From positions 124,001 through 188,000 of the forward strand of contig NZ_JAGGKD010000003.1 of the NCBI RefSeq assembly GCF_017873415.1: a stretch of DNA of 64,000 nt, given 5' to 3'. Each line of letters opens with the position of its first letter. Position 1 is the first letter of the stretch. The DNA is from Methanolobus bombayensis. Its GTDB lineage: Archaea; Halobacteriota; Methanosarcinia; Methanosarcinales; Methanosarcinaceae. The notes beneath the pieces were generated by a model. The model was not told where the DNA came from. It did not search any database and worked only from the letters and a program-made list of their open reading frames with translations. The translations under genes were made by a program, and so were the position numbers. This document shows, piece by piece, positions 62,345 to 64,000 of this stretch.

Positions 62345-62662
62345 ATGAACAAATCAGAAGTAAACTATTATACCGATATCGTATTAACGATATTATTTAT
62401 TGCTGTTGCCATTACAGGCTTTATATTATATCTTGCCATCCCATCAGGAGTACAAAGAGGCAGATATCAGGAATTCATTGGCATAACAAAAGCAACATGG
62501 ACACTGATACATAACAGAACATCAATACTCCTGACATTATTTACAGGCCTGCATTTATTATTACATAAAAAATGGATTTTCTGCATGACAAAGAATATGT
62601 TCAAAAAAAGTGAGCAAAAAGATGCTGAGTGTGAATTACAAACATTTGAAAAGAAAATATAA
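62345..62662 (+). CDS. DUF4405-like small membrane protein
   Basis: A 105-residue protein with two membrane segments, IVLTILFIAVAITGFILYLAI (about 11-31) and a segment around TLIHNRTSILLTLFTGLHLLLH (51-72). Histidines in HNRT and GLHLLLHKKW face the region where DUF4405/cytochrome b-like proteins bind haem. This resembles DUF4405, seen in many methanogens. A GGGTGA precedes the ATG. It ends 22 bases before the convergent response regulator. Confidence 0.7.
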   Translation: MNKSEVNYYTDIVLTILFIAVAITGFILYLAIPSGVQRGRYQEFIGITKATWTLIHNRTSILLTLFTGLHLLLHKKWIFCMTKNMFKKSEQKDAECELQTFEKKI

Positions 62663-62683
62663 AATGAATATCTTTTGTGAAAA

Positions 62684-63445
62684 TCATTCAAATTTACTCA
62701 GATCTTCCCCGGAGCGCAGAATACCTGTTATAGAACCATCATCTTCTTTCAGGACAACATCGTACCAGCGCATTTGAATTTCATTGCCATCTTTTGAAAG
62801 AACAGCATGTTCTTTGAATTCAGGAAGTTCCGATTCACCGGAAATAACTTTCTCAAACTCAGACCGAAGCTCTTTACCTTTCTCTTCCGGTACGAGGAAA
62901 TCAATAAAATCATGGCCAATCAGTTCAAACTCATCGTATCCCAGTATCTCATTACCCTTGCGATTTACAAGATTGATCTTCATGTCATTATCAACGACAA
63001 AAACAACAAAACCGGCAACATCAAGATAGTTCATTGCCTCATTTCTCTCTGCAAGAACCTTATCCTGAAGATGCTTTATACGCAAGAGTGATTTTACCCT
63101 GGTCACAAGTTCAAGGCGATTAACAGGCTTACCAAGGAACTCATCAGCACCAACTTCAATACCTTTTATACGATCATCCTTGCCAGAAAGTGCAGTAACC
63201 ATTACCACTGGAAGGAATTGAGTTTCCACAGATGTTTTTAAAACTCTGCAAACCTCATACCCATTCATATCAGGCATCATCACATCAAGCAGGATTATAT
63301 CCGGCTTTTCGGTTTTTACCTTATCCAGTGCCTCCTGTCCACTATATGCAGGAATAACATCATAATCTGATTTAAGGTAAAGTCCCATTAGCTCCACAAT
63401 TGCCTGCTCGTCATCAACAATGAGTACTTTATCCCTGTAGTGCAT
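62684..63445 (-). CDS. Response regulator with C-terminal PAS domain
   Basis: A 253-residue response regulator. The receiver (1-120) has VLIVDDE, the phospho-site region [13 protein letters not shown] and KPVNR. A short coiled linker leads to a PAS/PAC domain (about 140-253, MNYLDVAGFVVFVVDNDMKINLVNRKGNEILGY). There is no kinase or DNA-binding domain. The receiver is closely similar to that of 2258-3121, so they are probably paralogous receivers with different outputs. TATA-like elements lie near 63490-63510. Confidence 0.88.
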   Translation of the reverse strand: MHYRDKVLIVDDEQAIVELMGLYLKSDYDVIPAYSGQEALDKVKTEKPDIILLDVMMPDMNGYEVCRVLKTSVETQFLPVVMVTALSGKDDRIKGIEVGADEFLGKPVNRLELVTRVKSLLRIKHLQDKVLAERNEAMNYLDVAGFVVFVVDNDMKINLVNRKGNEILGYDEFELIGHDFIDFLVPEEKGKELRSEFEKVISGESELPEFKEHAVLSKDGNEIQMRWYDVVLKEDDGSITGILRSGEDLSKFE

Positions 63446-63652
63446 GAATCATAGGCTCCCTTTTTACACATGAATTAAATAAATACATTATAATATAAAT
63501 TTAATGGTAACCTTCATATTTTGTTACTTAAATTTAAGTAAAATTATTATTTTAACTTTACTATTAATTATATAGTTCTATCTACATATATAGTTTAGGC
63601 ATAGAAAAGGTACTCATCCGGCAGAATTGAGATTTCTGCAAAGATAAGTAGA

Positions 63653-63849
63653 TGGGGCTGGTGAGATTCGAACTCACGATCGACGGGTCTCTCCGAACAG
63701 CTGCACAAAACAGCTATAGTTCTAATGAGCACATATCAGTGCTCCAACGGTTCCTCACAAACCAACCCCGTCGGGTTAGTCTCAGTAGACCCGTTGTTCA
63801 TCATTTATCCGCTGGAGCCCATCGCCATGCCGGACTAGGCCACAGCCCC
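63653..63849 (-). tRNA. trnW: tRNA-Trp (CCA) with a 123-base intron
   Basis: The gene runs from G at 63849 to the discriminator A at 63653. Acceptor arms GGGGCTG/CAGCCCC pair fully (63849-63843 and 63660-63654), and the T arm is GTGAG-TTCGAAT-CTCAC. The anticodon loop is C32 T33 CCA G37 with stem ATGGG/CCCGT. The intron (63811-63689) sits at canonical position 37/38. The bulge-helix-bulge motif is complete: helix CTCC/GGAG with three-base bulges AGC and AGA. The CCA end is not encoded. A TATA box is at about 63888-63898. Confidence 0.95.
63689..63811 (-). ncRNA. Intron-encoded box C/D guide RNA targeting its own tRNA-Trp
   Basis: The tRNA-Trp intron carries box C ATGATGA (63804-63798), D' CTGA (63785-63782), a weak C' (TGTGAGG near 63759-63753) and box D CTGA (63739-63736). 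The guide before D' (ACGGGTCT) pairs with AGACCCGT around exon 2, and the fifth base before D' meets C39. The guide before D (GTTGGAGC) pairs with GCTCCAGC of exon 1, and the fifth base meets C34. Predicted 2'-O-methylations are thus Cm34 and Cm39. The same arrangement is established for Haloferax tRNA-Trp. Confidence 0.88.
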
Positions 63850-63887
63850 ATAAATTCGGGCAGTATCCCCTGAATACATCTTATCTA

Positions 63888-63898
63888 TGATATATTTA
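63888..63898 (-). promoter_or_regulatory. TATA box of tRNA-Trp gene
   Basis: On the minus strand, CTAAATATATC lies 39 to 49 bases before the mature tRNA 5' end, predicting a start near 63865 and a leader of about 15 bases for RNase P. A second ATATATAAG near 63918-63926 lies over the stop codon region of the neighbouring partial gene and is less likely. Confidence 0.5.
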
Positions 63899-63918
63899 GC
63901 GGTACTACACTCCTATGC

Positions 63919-64000
63919 TTATATATTTTCACTGGCAACCCGGTCCAAATCCCCGAATTTGCACAGCTCATCACAAAGTTGTTCTATCTTTAAGCGTAAA
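63919..64000 (-). CDS. C-terminal end of an unidentified gene (partial)
   Basis: The minus-strand frame from the right edge is open for 26 codons and ends in TAA at 63919-63921. The other two minus frames stop within ten codons or sooner. The residues (LRLKIEQLCDELCKFGDLDR...) look like a charged protein helix. The gene would end 70 bases before the tRNA. The fragment is too short to assign and could be a chance frame. Confidence 0.4.
   Translation of the reverse strand, partial: LRLKIEQLCDELCKFGDLDRVASENI

Noticed and set aside
63652-63873. 73-codon frame across the tRNA-Trp gene
   Set aside because: The region is fully explained by the tRNA exons and intron on the minus strand.

Overview
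The window comes from a methane-producing archaeon, most likely a methylotrophic member of the Methanosarcinaceae. It carries a complete formylmethanofuran dehydrogenase operon, two copies of the F430 nickel chelatase CfbA, methanogenesis marker proteins 11 and 12, an Msr-type regulator, archaeal exosome/RNase P/proteasome genes, TATA-box promoters, and a bacterial-type GroES/GroEL/ClpB/Hsp20 set of the kind Methanosarcinales have acquired. The genus cannot be fixed from sequence reading alone. No CRISPR array, insertion sequence or prophage was seen.

Layout. 1-5.5 kb: truncated 2-oxoacid:ferredoxin oxidoreductase alpha subunit, a KaiC/RAD55-like ATPase next to a response regulator, then purE, chorismate mutase, archaeal shikimate kinase and a DUF1638-like protein. 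5.5-12.2 kb: a long structured leader, then fwdF-A-C-D-B and fdhD. 12.2-19.3 kb: a four-gene reverse-strand operon built around a 1050-residue tubulin/FtsZ-like protein, a membrane GTPase and two single-pass membrane proteins. This is the most novel part of the window. 19.7-23.3 kb: tandem cfbA genes and two G3E (CobW-type) GTPases. 23.7-27.5 kb: DUF169, DUF1847, metallo-beta-lactamase-fold, radical SAM and a second DUF169 gene. 27.7-35.7 kb: a six-gene envelope operon (MMPL transporter, two CARDB-like surface proteins, TrmB regulator, PGF-pre-PGF protein, AI-2E family protein). 36-43.4 kb: regulators and the stress cluster clpB, hsp20, groEL, groES. 43.5-54 kb: mobB-moaE fusion, radC, msr regulator, a small unknown cluster, markers 11 and 12, an IorA-like enzyme, ACT protein, CoA ligase and DHH phosphoesterase. 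54-62.1 kb: the archaeal exosome superoperon. 62.3-64 kb: small membrane protein, response regulator with PAS domain, an intron-containing tRNA-Trp whose intron is a box C/D RNA, and the end of an unidentified gene.

How the parts fit. Several units converge on C1 metabolism and its cofactors: fwd genes with FdhD (sulfur transfer to the pterin metal site in related enzymes), MobB-MoaE (pterin cofactor synthesis), CfbA and metal-handling G3E GTPases (nickel for F430). The tubulin-like operon reads as a membrane-anchored machine. Its proteins are predicted to place domains outside the cell, in the membrane and in the cytoplasm, and every gene overlaps or nearly abuts the next. It resembles the FtsZ-like membrane-remodelling system proposed for other prokaryotes (FtsZl-1 family of Makarova and Koonin, recalled from memory), but with partners I cannot assign to any family. 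Domain calls here are from reading motifs; no database search was run.
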